DNA of 64,000 bases from NCBI RefSeq assembly GCF_000332135.1, contig NZ_KB235896.1:4332356-4396355 (forward strand). The letters run 5' to 3'. Numbering within the stretch: the stretch's first letter is position 1; each line of letters opens with the position of its first letter. Position numbers and translations under genes: made by a program. Shown piece after piece: positions 8,810-16,783 of the stretch. Source of the DNA: Anabaena sp. PCC 7108. Its GTDB lineage: Bacteria; Cyanobacteriota; Cyanobacteriia; Cyanobacteriales; Nostocaceae. The notes beneath the pieces were generated by a model, which did no database searches, was not told where the DNA came from, and worked only from the letters and a program-made list of their open reading frames with translations.

Positions 8810-9035
8810 AGTTATTGACGAACAACAAAATTTACAAGAAGTAATGCAGGTTTTACTCACTCACTTAGAACCAGCAAAAGTAATGAAATTTTGGGCTACT
8901 TGTAAACTAGGTGAAGGAGATTATTTACAACTTAAAGAAAGGCTATTTTCTGAAGAAACAGTTGATAGTTTATATGCCAAAATTACAGAATATCAAGAGT
9001 CTTGGGAGCGTCAACAATATGAAGAAGAAAGCTGA
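8799..9035 (+). CDS. Small hypothetical protein in toxin-antitoxin patch
   Basis: The 78-residue acidic protein starts MTIKVIDEQQNLQEVMQVL and is not recognised as a named family. Its ATG overlaps the end of the PIN remnant by 11 bases, and its stop overlaps the start of the next antitoxin-like frame by 17 bases. This suggests a once translationally coupled three-gene module. The frame is intact and helical in character, with the look of an antitoxin or accessory protein. No function is assigned. Confidence 0.6.
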   Translation: MTIKVIDEQQNLQEVMQVLLTHLEPAKVMKFWATCKLGEGDYLQLKERLFSEETVDSLYAKITEYQESWERQQYEEES

Positions 9036-9285
9036 ATTTCCTTTTGCTCATGCTAGAAGAATTAGTCCATCAGAAGTAATAGCTGCTGAACAAGCTATTC
9101 AAGAACAGTTTGGTATCAATTATACTCGATGAGGAAGACCAGTTAAAAGTGAAACAGAAAAATATCAATCAGTTTCTATTAGATTACATCCTCAAGTGAT
9201 TGCTTGGGCAAAATCTGAAGCAGAAAAACAGGGAGTTGGATATCAAACAATTATTAATGAAGCATTACTAACATTTGTTTCATAA
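9019..9285 (+). pseudogene. BrnA/CopG-like antitoxin interrupted by an in-frame stop
   Basis: Translation from ATG 9019 gives MKKKAEFPFAHARRISPSEV and continues to NYTR, then TGA at 9130-9132. The same frame resumes as GRPVKSETEKYQSVSIRLHP and then VGYQTIINEALLTFVS before TAA at 9285. The two halves together form an 89-codon protein with a C-terminal ribbon-helix-helix-like segment, as in BrnA-type antitoxins. A single CGA-to-TGA change explains the stop. Either it is a pseudogene or only a 37-residue fragment is made. Confidence 0.72.
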
Positions 9286-9364
9286 CTTTTTGTACTGGAA
9301 ACAAAAGCGATAGCGTCTCGTAGAGAATCGTGACCTAGTAATCGCTCATATATCGTCAATGATT

Positions 9365-9393
9365 GTAAGGGTTTAGCAATGCTAAACCCCTAC
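9365..9393. repeat. 29-bp palindromic repeat, copy 2
   Basis: Same palindrome as at 8421 (GTAAGGGTTTAGCA, then TGCTAAACCCCTAC). It is preceded by ATATCGTCAATGATT, which also precedes copy 3. It lies between the broken antitoxin and the intact MazEF-like pair. Confidence 0.85.
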
Positions 9394-9473
9394 ATTTTGT
9401 ATAATTGTTGTAGAAATGATGAAGATAGAATAAAATTAAGTTATACCGTTAGTCAGAAAGGAGGTATAACTCA

Positions 9474-9728
9474 ATGACAAGCATCAAAACGGCTATTTCA
9501 ATTGAAGAATCACTGTATGAAGAAGTAACAGCTTTAGCAAATGCAATGAAAATACCGCGCAGTAAATTATTTGCTATAGCAATGGCAGAATTTCTGCGTC
9601 GTCAAAAAAATCGCCAATTAGTAGAAAGTGTAAATGAAGCTTATGCAGATGGTTTGGATGAATCTGAACAAATCATATTAGCAGCAATGCGACACCATCA
9701 AGGACAATTAAAAGAAAAAGAATGGTAA
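9474..9728 (+). CDS. Ribbon-helix-helix (CopG/MazE-like) antitoxin
   Basis: This is the 84-residue antitoxin of the intact toxin-antitoxin pair. The N-terminus KTAISIEESLYEEVTALANA with MKIPRSKLFAIAMAEFL is a ribbon-helix-helix DNA-binding domain. The acidic tail (ADGLDESEQIILAAMRHHQG) would bind and inhibit the toxin. It has a strong AAAGGAGG site seven bases or so before ATG and overlaps the toxin gene by seven bases (ATGGTAA), so the two are coupled. Autoregulation through its own promoter is typical of such pairs. Confidence 0.87.
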   Translation: MTSIKTAISIEESLYEEVTALANAMKIPRSKLFAIAMAEFLRRQKNRQLVESVNEAYADGLDESEQIILAAMRHHQGQLKEKEW

Positions 9729-10084
9729 TTAAGCAAGGTGATATTTATTGGATTGATTTGGGAGAACCAATAGGATCAGAACCAGCTTATATCCGTCCTT
9801 ATGTGGTGATCCAAAATGATTTGCTCAACGGTTCTCAAATCAGAACAGTAATAGTTTGTGCATTAACTTCTAATTTGAGAAGAGCTAAGGCAATGGGTAA
9901 TGTTTTACTAGAGTTAGGAGAAGCTAATCTTGATCGGCAAAGTGTGGTAAATATTTCGCAAATTTTTACAGTAGATAAAGCTTTATTAACTGAAAAAATC
10001 GGTACGCTATCGAAAGAAAGAGTTAGACAAATTTTAGCAGGATTAGCAATGGTAACAGAACCACAGGAAATAAATTTGGATTAA
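9722..10084 (+). CDS. MazF/PemK-family toxin (endoribonuclease)
   Basis: The 120-residue protein carries the MazF fold signatures: IKQGDIYWIDLGEPIGSE, RPYVVIQNDLLN, then VIVCALTSNLRRA and a C-terminal LTEKIGTLSKERVRQI helix. MazF enzymes cut single-stranded RNA in a sequence-specific way; the target here is unknown. It is the second gene of a coupled pair, overlapping the antitoxin by seven bases. Confidence 0.92.
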   Translation: MVIKQGDIYWIDLGEPIGSEPAYIRPYVVIQNDLLNGSQIRTVIVCALTSNLRRAKAMGNVLLELGEANLDRQSVVNISQIFTVDKALLTEKIGTLSKERVRQILAGLAMVTEPQEINLD

Positions 10085-10124
10085 GATTTAACTTTGGAGA
10101 TGGAAGATGAAGAGCGATCGCTCA

Positions 10125-10230
10125 TACAGCACTTCCCGGTGTTATGAAGTACAAGAACCCCACCCCCAACCCCCTCCCCGCAAGCGATGAGGGGACTAAG
10201 ATGTACCTCATAAGAGCAGAAACCGCTGTA
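10125..10230. mobile_element. 106-bp MITE-like inverted-repeat element, copy A
   Basis: The element starts TACAGCacTTccC and ends with its imperfect inverse GCTGTA. About 28 bases at each end pair (TACAGC..TT..TTATGA.GTAC). The C-rich core reads GAACCCCACCCCCAACCCCC. A copy of identical length lies at 17621-17726 in the same orientation, with few differences. Flanking TA on both sides fits a TA target duplication, as used by IS630/Tc1-type transposases; that link is inference. Confidence 0.8.
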
Positions 10231-10244
10231 TATCGTCAATGATT

Positions 10245-10273
10245 ATAAGGGTTTAGCATTGCTAAACCCCTAC
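10245..10273. repeat. 29-bp palindromic repeat, copy 3
   Basis: ATAAGGGTTTAGCAT and TGCTAAACCCCTAC form the same hairpin as at 8421 and 9365. It shares longer flanks with both of those copies. It closes the toxin-antitoxin patch on the right, 15 bp from the MITE-like element. Confidence 0.83.
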
Positions 10274-10385
10274 GTTTTGCTTGTTGTAGGAATTATAAAG
10301 AGTGTTAGCGTAGATATCGCTATATCAATTAAAATGAATTAAAGGAAAAGTGTAAAATAATTTAAATACAAAATATCAAATTAAA

Positions 10386-11063
10386 ATGCGACCTTATCAT
10401 CAAATCCCGATTATCGAATGTGGTGAACATTTAGTAAAAATTCCCCTAGAATTGTTTGCGGTAGAATCTCCCCATCCTTATGAAAAGTTAGGTGCTAACT
10501 ATGGTGTACACTCACCTTATTATTTGCGCGAAAGTGTAATTCAAAAGTTGATTCAAGCGCAAAATTATTTACAATTACTACATCCTCATTGGTATATTCA
10601 AATATTCGATGCTTATCGACCTGTGGCTGTCCAGCAGTTTATGGTAGATTACAGTTTTGGGGAAGCTTTGCGAGAAAGGGGTTTAACAGAAGCGCAATTA
10701 TCACCTCAGCAACGAGAAGAAGTTTGGGAAGCGGTTTATGAAATTTGGGCTGTACCGAGTTTGGAGATGAAAACCCCTCCTCCTCATAGTACTGGGGCTG
10801 CGGTAGATGTTACCCTGGTTGATGAAAATGGGCAAGTTGTCGATATGGGTTCACCGATTGATGAAATGTCAGAGCGATCGCACCCAGAATATTATGCTAA
10901 GAGTAATCAACCGTATGATGCTAACCGTCAATTATTGCGAGATGTGATGTTAAAAGCAGAATTTCAACGCAATCCTAGAGAGTGGTGGCATTTTTCTTTT
11001 GGTGATCAAATGTGGGCTTGGTTGCAGAATCAAGGAACTGCTTGTTATGGTAGGTTGGTTTAA
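10386..11063 (+). CDS. vanX: D-alanyl-D-alanine dipeptidase (VanX-type, peptidase M15D)
   Basis: This is a zinc enzyme that hydrolyses D-Ala-D-Ala dipeptide, used in cell-wall turnover. The 225 residues carry the M15 metal site: His134 and Asp141 in HSTGAAVD, and His202 with catalytic Glu199 in EWWH. Arg78 in DAYRP corresponds to the conserved substrate-site arginine of VanX. No signal peptide is seen, so it is cytoplasmic as in VanX. No vanH/vanA partners lie nearby, so a housekeeping recycling role is more likely than antibiotic resistance. Confidence 0.92.
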   Translation: MRPYHQIPIIECGEHLVKIPLELFAVESPHPYEKLGANYGVHSPYYLRESVIQKLIQAQNYLQLLHPHWYIQIFDAYRPVAVQQFMVDYSFGEALRERGLTEAQLSPQQREEVWEAVYEIWAVPSLEMKTPPPHSTGAAVDVTLVDENGQVVDMGSPIDEMSERSHPEYYAKSNQPYDANRQLLRDVMLKAEFQRNPREWWHFSFGDQMWAWLQNQGTACYGRLV

Positions 11064-11115
11064 TTAAACGCAGAGGTTCGCCGAGGTTAGCGCAGAGATT
11101 CGCTGAGGTTATTGT

Positions 11116-11589
11116 TTACGCATCTTGAGGATTAAGTTTAACCATTTCCCAAGTTGTGTATGTGCCTATGGGACTCCACAGCAGATAAGGCATGAGTAAT
11201 AATGCTGCCCAAACGGAAACTGATAAGACGGCAAAGGTGACTAAAAGGCAGATAATGAAACCTGTGCCACCGATAATTGTACCTACCCTAAGACTACGAA
11301 AACGTAACATGACGGGTGTGTAAGCAATGGTAAATACTTCTAGAAGTAGGTATAAACCCATCATTAACCAGGTTGTGTTGGTTCCTGGGTTGTTTTCCCA
11401 GACAATATCAGCTGACCAAGCACCACTGATAAATATTGTAGTCCAAATCAGCGGAATTGCTCTTTCAAAGGTTAGCCATCTGGGTCTTCTTAAATGCTTG
11501 AACCATTGGCGTTCACTAGGTGTAATGAAGTTACTAGCAAAGGCAACTAAAAAAGCCACACCTCCAATTACCATCCAAGATTTAATCAT
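11116..11589 (-). CDS. TspO/MBR-family membrane protein
   Basis: The 157-residue protein has five hydrophobic helices. It shows the family landmarks near the N-terminus (FITPSERQWFKHLRRPRW), a Trp-rich helix with IPLIWTTIFISGAW, and a final LLWSPIGTYTTWEMV helix. TspO proteins bind tetrapyrroles and sterol-like ligands and are linked to stress and porphyrin regulation in cyanobacteria. The family is clear but somewhat divergent from TspO of model species. It is monocistronic and converges with vanX. Confidence 0.75.
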   Translation of the reverse strand: MIKSWMVIGGVAFLVAFASNFITPSERQWFKHLRRPRWLTFERAIPLIWTTIFISGAWSADIVWENNPGTNTTWLMMGLYLLLEVFTIAYTPVMLRFRSLRVGTIIGGTGFIICLLVTFAVLSVSVWAALLLMPYLLWSPIGTYTTWEMVKLNPQDA

Positions 11590-11689
11590 AGTTTTGTATC
11601 CTTGGTGCTGACTTTAATAATGACTGATACAGTAATATTAACAGTCAAGGATGTGTTAATTATGCATAATATTAATTTATGATTGGGTG

Positions 11690-11757
11690 TTCGATTTTGG
11701 ATTTTGGATGGTATTTAATTAACTCCAATCTAAAATCTAAAATCTAACTTCCCATCT
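11690..11757. repeat. Inverted low-complexity repeat (TTTTGGATTTT.. / ..AAATCTAAAATC)
   Basis: GATTTTGGATTTTGGAT on the left and ATCTAAAATCTAAAATCT on the right can pair. A related sequence occurs at 59699-59718 (TTTTGGATTTTAGATTTTG). It lies just after the era stop codon and could shape the end of that transcript. Confidence 0.5.
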
Positions 11758-11766
11758 TCTCGTCCC

Positions 11767-12741
11767 CTACTCTTCGACTCGATACCCTAATTCTGCTAAC
11801 CTGGTTCTTGATTGTCGCCATTTGGGTTGAACTTTGACAAATAATTCTAGGTAAACTTTACCAGCAATTAGTTTTTGGATTTGTTCACGAGCTTCGCTAC
11901 CAATTGCTTTGAGCATTAATCCACCTTTACCAATCAGAATTCCTTTTTGGGAATCGCGTTCAACGTTGATGGTAGCGAGTACACGGGTAATGCTTGGGGT
12001 TTCTTCAACCAGATCAATTGCGATCGCCACTGAGTGGGGTACTTCTTCTCGCGTCAGTAGCAAAATCTGTTCGCGGATTAGTTCTCCCATAATAAATCGT
12101 TCTGGTTGGTCTGTCACCAAATCTGGTGGATAATAGAATGGACCTGGTTCTAAATGTCCAATTAATAATTCTTGCAGATTTACTAATTCTGCACCTGTTT
12201 GGGCAGAAAATTTAACACTTTGCCATTGATGGGAATTGGCTAATTCTATGTAACTTTCATCTATTTTCTGAGCATCTGCTGGTTGTTCGTCGCTTTTGTT
12301 GATACCTAAAATTACTGGTGTTTGACTACGACTGAGTAACTCAGCAATATAGCGATCGCCTGAACCACAAGCTACTGTACCATCAACTACAAACAGTACT
12401 ACATCTACCGACTCAATGGCAATTTTGGCATTTTTTACCAGCACTTCCCCCAATTGATGATGAGGTTTATGAATTCCTGGGGTATCTACAAAAATTAGTT
12501 GGGCTTTTTCAGTAGTTAAAATTCCTCGCAAGCGATTTCGCGTAGTTTGAGCTATCGGTGAAGTGATGGCTATTTTTTGCCCTACTAATTGATTCATTAA
12601 AGTAGATTTACCGACATTGGGACGACCAATAATGCCGATAAAACCTGATTTAAAGTCAGGAGGAGCCTGGGGAATTGTGACTTCTCCAGCGAAAGAGAAG
12701 GTATAATTATCAATACTACTCACTTTTGACTCCACCTTCAT
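11767..12741 (-). CDS. era: GTPase Era
   Basis: This essential GTPase binds 16S rRNA and helps assemble the 30S subunit. The 324 residues include the P-loop GRPNVGKSTLM, the switch region with TTRNRLRGILT, VDTPGIHKP, and the NKSD guanine motif. A C-terminal KH RNA-binding domain carries ILIGKGGLMLKAIG. The length is slightly above the usual 300 because of a 28-residue N-terminal tail after ATG 12741; a later start is possible. It is monocistronic here. Confidence 0.96.
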   Translation of the reverse strand: MKVESKVSSIDNYTFSFAGEVTIPQAPPDFKSGFIGIIGRPNVGKSTLMNQLVGQKIAITSPIAQTTRNRLRGILTTEKAQLIFVDTPGIHKPHHQLGEVLVKNAKIAIESVDVVLFVVDGTVACGSGDRYIAELLSRSQTPVILGINKSDEQPADAQKIDESYIELANSHQWQSVKFSAQTGAELVNLQELLIGHLEPGPFYYPPDLVTDQPERFIMGELIREQILLLTREEVPHSVAIAIDLVEETPSITRVLATINVERDSQKGILIGKGGLMLKAIGSEAREQIQKLIAGKVYLELFVKVQPKWRQSRTRLAELGYRVEE

Positions 12742-13015
12742 ATTTCACACTGGGGATAAATTGGTTTATTGTTATAGTCTAAATTAGGCATAAAATCACC
12801 CTGATAGTTCCAGATATTACCTTGGCTTAAATTGACCTTACTATTAAATATACTTCTTTCAAACTTCAAAAATAGAAAAGGGAATAACTATCATATCGTA
12901 TAACTTCAGTGAAGAGTAAAAATTTATAAAGCGTTAGCAGGAGATTAACAAGTGCTACCAACGCATTACAATAATTGTTGGGGAACTTAAACCCGATTCA
13001 TAAAACTGATAACTG

Positions 13016-13654
13016 TTAAGTTCCTGGTAAATTCCGCAATCTATCATCTAAATGATTCCGGTTTGCTAAAGCCTGTAAAAGGGGTCCATGTTCCGTAAAT
13101 TCGATAATGCTTAAAGAGCTAACAGGACATCCCCAACGATAACGAAAGCGTCCGACATCAATTCCTAATAAACTACAAAGAATAATTCTGATAGTTGCCT
13201 TATGAGCAACAACTAAAACATTACCATCATCGTGAAGATGCTTAATTTCTTCAATTACTTGCATAGCGCGAGCAGCAATTGTGATTGCTCTTTCCCCACC
13301 AGTTGGAGCATACCAAGCAGGATCAGCTGACCAACGGATATAATCATCATGGTATTCACGACTGATGACTTCCGGGGTTTTTCCTTCCCATTCACCATAG
13401 TTAATTTCCTTTAAACCATCTCGCAGTTCTGGTTGCATTCCTATAGCTGTACATAAAGGTTTGGCTGTGGCTATGGTTCGTTTCATGGGACTAGAAAAAA
13501 TCGCTTGCCAAGGGGTAGAACTGTATGCAGCAGCGAAAGCATTTGCCATTTCTAAGCCGTCAGGGGTGAGTTCTGAGTCTATTGCACCGCAATAGGCATT
13601 CATTCGGCTAGATTCTGTTTGTCCATGACGGAGTAGATAAAGAGTTAGGCTCAC
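13016..13654 (-). CDS. Histidine phosphatase family protein (phosphoglycerate mutase-like)
   Basis: The enzyme has the phosphohistidine motif LLRHGQTESS with His10, a conserved Glu in GLKEINYGEWEG, and the second His in VLVVAHKATIR. The frame is open further upstream, but that part is translated tandem-repeat DNA, so I start at GTG 13654, ten codons before the RHG motif. This gives a normal 212 residues. The substrate is not evident; cyanobacterial relatives include broad phosphosugar phosphatases. A weak GAGAAT site lies upstream of the GTG. Confidence 0.87.
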   Translation of the reverse strand: MSLTLYLLRHGQTESSRMNAYCGAIDSELTPDGLEMANAFAAAYSSTPWQAIFSSPMKRTIATAKPLCTAIGMQPELRDGLKEINYGEWEGKTPEVISREYHDDYIRWSADPAWYAPTGGERAITIAARAMQVIEEIKHLHDDGNVLVVAHKATIRIILCSLLGIDVGRFRYRWGCPVSSLSIIEFTEHGPLLQALANRNHLDDRLRNLPGT

Positions 13655-13710
13655 GGTATTATTCTCACTCAGGTTGAATTTGCCATTTTGAAGAAGACAC
13701 GGGGAAAGAG

Positions 13711-13830
13711 GACATGGGGACATGGGGACATGGGGACATGGGGACATGGGGACATGGGGACATGGGGACACGGGGACACGGGGACACGGGGACATGGGGA
13801 CATGGGGACACGGGGACACGGGGACACGGA
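13711..13830. repeat. Octanucleotide tandem repeat GACATGGG / GACACGGG
   Basis: About fifteen copies of an 8-bp unit, alternating GACATGGG and GACACGGG, lie between the phosphatase and the carotenoid oxygenase. An 8-base period opens all frames on both strands, producing spurious proteins rich in Gly-His-Asp-Thr or Pro-Cys-Val. The block inserts directly upstream of the phosphatase start. Confidence 0.92.
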
Positions 13831-13856
13831 GAAAGAGGGACATGGGGATAATCTCT

Positions 13857-14012
13857 CCGCGTCACCGCGTCTCCCACTCTCCGCGTCCTCTTCTTCCGCG
13901 TCACCGCGTCTCCCACTCTCCGCGTCCTCTTCTTCCGCGTCACCGCGTCTCCCACTCTCCGCGTCCTCTTCTTCCGCGTCACCGCGTCTCCCACTCTCCG
14001 CGTCCTCTTCTT
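13857..14012. repeat. Four tandem copies of a 39-bp repeat
   Basis: Copies start at 13857, 13896, 13935 and 13974 with CCGCGTCACCGCGTCTCCCA and continue CTCTCCGCGTCCTCTTCTT. They look identical by eye. The block lies 85 bp upstream of the carotenoid oxygenase start and is far more GC-rich than the flanking DNA, so it may affect that promoter. Confidence 0.93.
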
Positions 14013-14096
14013 CCGAGAATAACCTGATTGTTGCCCAGCAAAATCAGCGATCGCTCATTATATTAAATAAAGTGCCAATCAAATTTAATATTGACA

Positions 14097-15491
14097 ATGT
14101 TAACAACCGCTGTAAATCCCTATCTGGATGGCAACTTTGCCCCTGTTGGTCAAGAACTCACCACTGATACACTGCAAGTCATAGGTGAATTACCCGCTGA
14201 TCTTTCTGGGATGTTTGTGCGGAATGGACCCAATCCTCAACACTCACCCATTGGACAATATCACTGGTTTGATGGCGATGGAATGTTACATGGCGTACAA
14301 ATTACCAACGGTAAAGCCACTTATCGCAATCGATATGTCCGCACCAGAGGCTGGAAAATCGAAAATGAAGCAGGTAAAGCCGTTTGGAGTGGATTTATGG
14401 AACCACCCCAACAGGATAACCCTCATGGCATCGGCAAAAATACTGCTAATACTGCCTTAGTATGGCACGCAGGTCAATTTTTGACATTGTGGGAAGGAGG
14501 TGCGCCGCACAATATCCAACTTCCTGAATTAGAAACTATTGGTGAATACACTTACAATAACCAGCTGGTTTCTCCTTTTACTGCTCACCCAAAAGTAGAT
14601 CCAGTCACTGGGGAAATGATGTTCTTTGGTTACTCGTTTGCACCACCATACTTACAATATGGCGTAGTTTCCGCACAAGGGGAATTATTGCGAACAGTAC
14701 CAATTGATATCCCAACGGGGGTAATGATGCATGATTTTGCCATTACTGAAAACTATAGTATTTTCATGGATTTACCCCTGACTTTCAGCCCAGAAAGAAT
14801 GCAGCGGGGAGAACCAATGATGATGTTTGAGAGCGATCGCCCCAGTCGCTTTGGCATTGTCCCACGTCACGGAGACAACAGCAACATCCGCTGGTTTGAA
14901 AGTTCCCCCTGCTACGTTTTCCACACCCTCAACGCCTATGAAGAAGGAGACGAAGTAGTACTTATTGCTTGTCGGATGAGTTCTACCTCCATTCTCATGG
15001 GTGATTCACAAACAGATCCCACCGCAGATATACCCTTCTTCCACTGTTGGCGGTTTAACCTGAGTACAGGTGCAGTCAAAGAAGAACAGCTAGATGATAT
15101 ACCAGCAGAATTTCCTCGTGTTAACGAAAACCTCCTGGGGAGAAAAACCAAATATGGCTACGCTGGTAAAATGGCAAAAAGTCCTGTACCTTTATTTGAA
15201 GGAGTAATTAAGTACAATTTCAGTCATGGCCAATCCCAAACCCATGAATTTGGAAAGGGACGCTATGGTGGTGAATCAGTATTTGCACCCAGTCTTAATG
15301 CCACCACAGAAGATGATGGTTGGCTAATCACTTTTGTTTATGATCAAAATTCAGAAACTTCGGAATTAGTAGTCATCAATGCTCAAGATATAACCAGTGA
15401 ACCTGTCGCGCGGGTAATTATTCCCCAACGAGTACCTTACGGTTTCCACGGTGCTTGGATTTCAGAAGCACAATTGAGTCATTCTCTGTAA
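14097..15491 (+). CDS. Carotenoid oxygenase (RPE65/CCD family)
   Basis: This is an iron enzyme that cleaves a carotenoid or apocarotenoid double bond with O2. The 464-residue seven-bladed propeller keeps the four iron-binding histidines: His164 (FTAHPK), His212 (MMHDFAIT), His276 (YVFHTLNAYEE) and His451 (YGFHGAW). GMFVRNGPNPQ and WFDGDGMLHG near the N-terminus are also typical. It resembles the Nostoc carotenoid cleavage dioxygenases more than retinal-forming enzymes, but the cleaved bond cannot be told. ATG 14097 is preferred to TTG 14091. Two tandem-repeat blocks lie just upstream. Confidence 0.93.
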   Translation: MLTTAVNPYLDGNFAPVGQELTTDTLQVIGELPADLSGMFVRNGPNPQHSPIGQYHWFDGDGMLHGVQITNGKATYRNRYVRTRGWKIENEAGKAVWSGFMEPPQQDNPHGIGKNTANTALVWHAGQFLTLWEGGAPHNIQLPELETIGEYTYNNQLVSPFTAHPKVDPVTGEMMFFGYSFAPPYLQYGVVSAQGELLRTVPIDIPTGVMMHDFAITENYSIFMDLPLTFSPERMQRGEPMMMFESDRPSRFGIVPRHGDNSNIRWFESSPCYVFHTLNAYEEGDEVVLIACRMSSTSILMGDSQTDPTADIPFFHCWRFNLSTGAVKEEQLDDIPAEFPRVNENLLGRKTKYGYAGKMAKSPVPLFEGVIKYNFSHGQSQTHEFGKGRYGGESVFAPSLNATTEDDGWLITFVYDQNSETSELVVINAQDITSEPVARVIIPQRVPYGFHGAWISEAQLSHSL

Positions 15492-15592
15492 TTCAAGTTC
15501 AAGTAAATTCTAGGAATACGGCATCTCAAATATTCCAAGTCAGCAGATAATATTATAGATGTCGTATCAATACTGTTCGGTTAAGAGTTTTT

Positions 15593-15629
15593 GTAGGTTG
15601 GGTTAAGCGACAGCGCAACCCAACAAATG
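15593..15629. repeat. GTAGGTTGGGTT palindromic repeat, copy 1
   Basis: GTAGGTTGGGTT and AACCCAAC flank a short AAGCGACAGCGC core and can form a hairpin. The same sequence occurs at 33608 (with AAGCGATAGCGC), and a shorter relative is at 21155. It lies between the oxygenase and the J-domain gene. Confidence 0.85.
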
Positions 15630-15700
15630 CTTACAAGTGTTGGGTACTTTTAACCTTGACTGAATTTATCTATTAACCTTGAAACTTACCTACTTTTTTT

Positions 15701-16756
15701 ATGCCTCGAAAAACTAAATCTGCATCCCCAGCTACCCCAGCAATACCACTGGCTCTCTCTGAATTGCATATCTATTTAGAGGGTTTAGAAAAAGAACACC
15801 AATCAATATTGAAACAAATTAAAAAAAAGCGGACAGAATTAAATAATTTTGTGGAAAGAATGCGTTCTTTAGCCACAGATATATTTCATCAAGCTACTCC
15901 CAGTTTCAAGAAAATGGCAGAACTTGATCAAGAAATTCATGCGCTGTTTAATGAGATTTTGACTACGAGAAAATTTGGTAAACAAACAGAAAAACATATC
16001 AAAGAACTTTACCTTAATCTCCAAATGGCAGGAATAATTAGTCCTAAATCTGTTGGTGAAGATAATGATGAAGAATTAAATGAATTGTTTGAAAATTCAG
16101 AAGAAAGGGACAACGATGAAACTAATCAAAACCGCCGTCAATATTGGGAATCACAACAGGAAGTAGAATCTGCTTCTGCAAGCAGAACCGAAGAATCCAG
16201 AAAAGTTCGGCAGACATTTCTGAAGTTAGCGGAAATCTTTCACCCAGATAAGGTAAAAGACAGCGAAACGCAAATGTCACACACAGAAATCATGAAGGAA
16301 ATTAATAAAGCTTACCAAGAAGGAGATTTAGCGCGACTTTTAGAAATTGAACGTCAGCACCAATTAGGTGAATCTATTGATAGCAATAGTGAGGATGATT
16401 TGACGCGCAGGTGCAAGAATCTAGAACAACAAAATGAAATTCTGAAAAATCAATATGAAAAATTAAAACAGGAACTACGTTTAGCTAAAAATACTCCTGA
16501 AGGAGCAATGGTTTCAGATGCTCGCAAAGCTGCTAAACAAGGAATTAATTCTATTGATTTAATGGTGAAAACTCTAGAATCTCAAATTAGTATTGTTGCT
16601 GATATTCGTGATTTTGTGAAGAAATTTAGAGAACAAAAAATTACTATTAAAGAATTTCTCGATGGACCTCCAAGTTTGCGTTCCTCAAAGCAAGAAATGA
16701 TGGAGGAACTTCTAGAACAAATGATGGAAGAATTAGGTGGTATTATTATCTTTTAA
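15701..16756 (+). CDS. J-domain (DnaJ-like) protein with coiled coils
   Basis: The 351-residue protein has a long N-terminal coiled coil (about 20-110) and an acidic linker. A divergent J domain lies around HPD at 181-183 (LKLAEIFHPDKVKD, then EINKAYQEGDLARLLEIE). A second coiled coil at about 235-265 and a Glu/Met-rich C-terminus follow. The HPD motif would stimulate a DnaK ATPase. There is no G/F or zinc domain, so it is a specialised class C co-chaperone whose client is unknown. It is monocistronic. Confidence 0.82.
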   Translation: MPRKTKSASPATPAIPLALSELHIYLEGLEKEHQSILKQIKKKRTELNNFVERMRSLATDIFHQATPSFKKMAELDQEIHALFNEILTTRKFGKQTEKHIKELYLNLQMAGIISPKSVGEDNDEELNELFENSEERDNDETNQNRRQYWESQQEVESASASRTEESRKVRQTFLKLAEIFHPDKVKDSETQMSHTEIMKEINKAYQEGDLARLLEIERQHQLGESIDSNSEDDLTRRCKNLEQQNEILKNQYEKLKQELRLAKNTPEGAMVSDARKAAKQGINSIDLMVKTLESQISIVADIRDFVKKFREQKITIKEFLDGPPSLRSSKQEMMEELLEQMMEELGGIIIF

Positions 16757-16783
16757 AATCTGAATCTTTTTAGCTGCAATTTA

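Noticed and set aside
13688-14167. Open frames of up to 159 codons on the plus strand and 109 codons on the minus strand over the tandem arrays
   Set aside because: They are translations of the 8-bp and 39-bp repeats, open on both strands, without a family or ribosome-binding site.
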